From positions 1 through 64,000 of the forward strand of contig WBMW01000609.1 in NCBI GenBank assembly GCA_013396635.1: a DNA stretch of 64,000 nt. Direction: 5' to 3'. The notes beneath the pieces were generated by a model. That model made no database searches. It was not told the origin of the DNA and saw only the letters and a list, made by a program, of their open reading frames with translations. Source of the DNA: Penelope pileata (Eukaryota; Chordata; Aves; Galliformes; Cracidae). Below are positions 60,658 to 64,000 of this stretch, piece after piece. The position numbers and the translations under genes were made by a program. Numbering within the stretch: position 1 is the stretch's first letter; each line of letters opens with the position of its first letter.

Positions 60658-62394
60658 CTGATGACACTGATTATAGGGTCATTTGACAAGGAAAGTTAAA
60701 AGGTATATTAGTTCCCACTGAAACTTTTCAGAAAAATAGGGGAAAAGCCATTTTTTTTTGAGGAAGAAGGCCAAGAACAGATCTGGAAAGGAGTAACTAC
60801 AGGATCAGAGATGTCTTTATGAATGGTTAGTTCATATGAATAAGTACAAACTTATTCACAGAAAAAAAAAGGACTCCATGGGCAAGGAAATGCATCAGGG
60901 AATGAAATCCTGAAACCACAGCCTAAGTCCTAAGAATACAAAGAAAAGACATGCATGACATGCAGTCATTCCATAAATAAGAATTGTGTTTCCTTGTACT
61001 AAAAAGGAGCTTGTTTGTTTGTTTGTTTTCCTTTTAAATCATAAAAATCTATAGGTGTCTATTTTGTCCAAGACCATATATTCCTAAAAGGTGAAACTGC
61101 AATGCCTGCATTGCTGGCACACTAGAAGAGATTGAGTTGAAGCCTTTCGTGGTGGGTGTGGGATCTATGAGAGCTAGACACAAGATTCTATTTTCCTGAA
61201 GGACTCAGAGATCCCAGACACTGGGAAGCAAAACTAGAAAATTTGTGAAGGTGTCTTCCTGTATGAACTTCATCAAGCTTGTGTGGCAAAGTAGTTTGAA
61301 TAAAATTTGATTTTTTAGAGAAATTACATTTCAAAATGCATCAATTGCCAGTGATCACACAAAAGTTAGGAAGTAAGATTGGTTTGACACAGTTAATTCA
61401 GTAGCTAAAAAAACATTATTTAGATGAGGTAGTTTTTGCATCTCATCGTGTAGTACCAAGTAGGGCTGCTGTGTCACCTTACTCAAGCTCTTTAATGCAT
61501 CTTGGTTAAACGGTGACAAAGACTAGACGAAGAAAATTTATTTCATGCAATCTAATGTCACTAAGTCTACAGTTGAGATTACTTTAGGTAGCGGCATTTA
61601 TCAAGGTTCATCCAATTGAAACAGTATAGATTAACTCTGTTGCCATAGAAACACATGATTTTGGCATTGCAAACACAAGAGCACTACATCTATCCTGGTA
61701 TTTCACTTCCAACTAACGACTATCAGATTCTTCAAGGGATGGTTAGAATAAAACGCAAATCATATGCACTGTTCCATAAATTAAAGACTATCAAAATGCA
61801 GTCTTCATGGAGTTATCTAAAACTGCTGTGCAACTATATCATACTATCTTTTCCACAGAGGCAAAAACAGAAGAACTCCAATCATGAAATGCATATAAGT
61901 AAATTAACTCCCTATAAGATAAGACTTCAGATCTCTCTTTTGCTCCTGGAAGCTGTTTGTCTGTATTTATTTGGGCATATCTCAGACATCTTCAAGTATA
62001 TTTTATGTAAGCAACTTGACCTTCTTGCAAACAAAATAAACTACATGATAAATCATACCTGTAGCACAAAACCTTTTCTCTTGTATTTCTCTGAATCTTT
62101 AAAATTTGATGTTTGAGTTTGCTGATTTCTAACCCTTTAATGTATTTAACATCTTTTTTTTTTTTTTTTTTGATGCCTATATGTCTGTGAGACTTTCCTT
62201 TCTTCATTACACGCTTTTATTCCATCTCTTCATGCGTTCACAAAACACAGATAAATTCAAATATTTAAACCGGAAGCAGTAATTTTGTGAATGGGGTCTG
62301 GTATAGCAAAGGAAGAAATAATACCTATGTCAGTCATCTCTGTGTCAAATTCAGCTCATGGTTGAACTACACTGTATCTTTCAGAATGATATCC
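60658..62394. other. Unassigned AT-rich DNA with one long open frame
   Basis: It contains a (TTTG)n run at 61011-61030, a poly-T at about 62154-62171 and the longest repeat-free open frame of the window (61655-62113, 153 codons from an ATG in weak start context). That product is rich in Leu, Ile, Lys, Tyr and Ser, has no recognisable domain, and is more likely chance than a gene. Confidence 0.4.
61011..61030. repeat. (TTTG)n microsatellite
   Basis: Four to five TTTG units. Confidence 0.8.
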
Positions 62395-62560
62395 ATTCTC
62401 AATTTAAAAGCTCTGTATTAAAGAGGTTCTACCACATTCTCCCTAACCTATTCCAGTGTTTAGCTGCTGTAACAGTCAAAATTACAGTCTTACAATTAGT
62501 TTCAACTGAGCTGCTTAGTTTTCTACCAACGCGTGTTTCTACATCTTCATCTAGCAAATT
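62395..62560 (-). mobile_element. Possible very old CR1-like fragment
   Basis: On the + strand the words TTCTACCACATTCTCCCTAACC (62426-62447) followed by TATTCCAGTGTTTAGCTGCTGTAACAGT (62449-62476) follow the CR1-type order 'ATTCCACAACCTC...TTCCAGTGCTTAAC...' that encodes the WNRLP-V region on the other strand. The rest is too diverged to align by eye. Confidence 0.4.
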
Positions 62561-63457
62561 TTAGAATTGCATAACTTCTTCACAGGTAATGTTACTGACT
62601 CAGAACAACTTTCTTATTAATCTGCTTTACAACTAAATTTTACAATTATGTTATTAAACATATGCATAAAGAGTAAGCCACTTTAGTTTTTCACTTTACA
62701 GATTGTCATTTAAAGACTGCAAGAAAAAATTATATATATTTACAGCAGTAAGAACAAGATATTGATAGCAGTAACTCAGTGGATCTGCAGACTGTTTTAT
62801 TTCTGTAATGCCTTCCCATTAAGGAGATATTTATTCTACCAAGAAATGTAACCCAGAAACTGCAAAATATTTAGACGATCTTCATTGAACTAAACGTAGT
62901 CTTTTATCCTGTATTAGACGTCTCTTTCCCCTTGGGTACACCTTATTCGTATTAAACACAGATGGAAGCTTATGACTGAGGAGAATTCCCTCGTTTCTAT
63001 TATTGCATGCAGCTTTTTATTACTGTTCTGATATAGCAGTTCTAGTTAGAAAGCTCTTAAGTATTATACTATATTCCTCATTGTAAGTAGAGGAAGCTTC
63101 AGGCAGATGAAGTGTTACAAAATGTGTTATACTTTTAAAGCAAGATAATTCAGGTATTTAACTAAAATATCAGTTCCACTTGAACTAAACAATTCTTATT
63201 AAACATGTATTCTGTATAATTCTTTTGTTATGTGGGTTGACAACTGCTCAGCAAAAAATACACTAAAGATCTTCAGGAATTACTCTGCCTTAGTAGGTGC
63301 ATAGAAACATACATTATTCAGGAGGATAGACAGGCGGATTTTTGATAGGATACAATCTCTTTGCTCTAAAAAATATTTATGATTTCTTACTATTGTGGGA
63401 TTCCTACAAATCCTTTACCTTCCATGCCCCCACATCTTTCCATAGTGAGGTATACTA
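62561..63457. other. Unassigned AT-rich DNA
   Basis: Nothing recognised. Confidence 0.5.
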
Positions 63458-64000
63458 TGATAGGTTGACTTCAGCTGGCTACCAATTGCCCACTCAGTCG
63501 CTCTTTCATACTGCCTTTTCAGTGGAACCAAGGGGGAAAAATAAAATGAAAAAGCTTGTGGGTTGAAATAGAGACGAGGCACTTACAAGAGCACTTACAA
63601 ATCACCATCACACACAAAACAGGTCTGACTTAGGAAAAACTAATTTATTCTATTGCCAATTAAAACAGAGTTGGGTAGTGAGAAACAAAGACAAAATCTT
63701 AAAACAATACCTTTCCTCCACTTGTACAGGTTCAGCTTCACTCCATTTCCCACTCCTCTGCCTTCTTCCTTCCTCAAGAAGCACCAGGGATGCCGAATGG
63801 TGGCTCTGGACATAAAAACTCTTACCTGCCACAGCATGGGATCTCCACCGACTGCAGCTCCTTCAGGAAATACCCACCTATTCCTGTGTGGGGTCCTTCA
63901 TGGGCTGCAGTGTGGATATCTGCTCCATGGTGTTCCTCTACACAGGCTGCAGAAAAATACCTTCTTCAGCTTAGGAGGTGTTTCTTGGATTTGTTTCCAC
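63458..64000 (-). mobile_element. Second ERVL-type LTR, partial, runs off the window
   Basis: On the minus strand this is the 3' part of an LTR type that is very common in bird genomes. Read on the + strand the landmarks are the TGATAGGTTGACTTCAGCTGG end (63458-63478), AAAAAGCTTGTGGGTTGAAATAG (63549-63571), 'AATTTATTCTATTGCCAATT' (63642-63661) and the GC-rich repeated words GGGGTCCTTCATGGGCTGCAG (63891-63911) and TGGATATCTGCTCCATGGTG (63913-63932). The 5' half lies beyond the right edge. The minus-strand frames at 63640-63837 are within the LTR and do not encode a known protein. Confidence 0.8.

Noticed and set aside
10593..62171. Several poly-T tracts followed by GAT (about 10617, 59932, 62171)
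   Set aside because: Three cases in many homopolymers. The sequences after them are unrelated, so a shared retroposon is not supported.
1..64000. tRNA, rRNA, snRNA, CRISPR array or bacterial-type operon
   Set aside because: No matching promoter boxes, repeats with spacers or conserved RNA sequence were seen on either strand.

Overview
The window reads as intergenic or intronic DNA from a bird genome. The overall sequence is AT-rich, and the only protein-like coding signal sits in decayed or partial transposable elements. The avian assignment rests on the repeats: many 5'-truncated CR1 LINE copies ending in the typical ATTCTATGATTCTATGAT-type 3' tail, LTRs of an endogenous retrovirus family with 5-bp target duplications (ERVL-like), a second ERVL-type LTR common in birds, and short internally deleted mariner copies of the type described in chicken. 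The species cannot be named from sequence alone. No intact cellular gene, tRNA, rRNA, CRISPR array or CpG island was found.

Layout. 1-4 kb: an AT-rich tract, two CR1 pieces, a long polypyrimidine tract, mariner copy 1, and an LTR stub that ends at a single unresolved base. 4-15.5 kb: unique AT-rich DNA with a short MIR-like piece and microsatellites. 15.6-16.1 kb: a CR1 endonuclease fragment. 18.9-19.3 kb: mariner copy 2. 22.5-23.6 kb: a very old CR1-like piece and a complete LTR. 29-33 kb: the most repeat-dense stretch, with a CR1 carrying an internal deletion, a second CR1 interrupted by an LTR, an assembly gap, and a CR1 3' end. 35.1-35.9 kb: a CR1 with a 233-codon open frame on the minus strand. 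39.0-39.5 kb: a solo LTR with perfect 5-bp flanking repeats. 39.5-50.2 kb: unique DNA with a homeodomain-site-like cluster near 43 kb. 50.2-51.6 kb: a CR1 split by a second assembly gap. 52.7 kb: a second LTR stub, nearly identical to the first and also ending at a single N. 55.1-55.95 kb: a CR1 tail and mariner copy 3. 56-63.4 kb: mostly unique DNA, including the best candidate for an unannotated host exon (60.46-60.66 kb). 63.46 kb to the end: a second LTR type.

Nothing here forms an operon or a multi-gene system. The elements read as layers of insertions of different age: old CR1-like and MIR pieces, then CR1, mariner and LTR copies. The youngest-looking layer is the pair of LTR stubs, which differ at 2 of about 132 bases and are probably collapsed in the assembly. 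Host function, if any, would lie in possible regulatory clusters or in the candidate exon.
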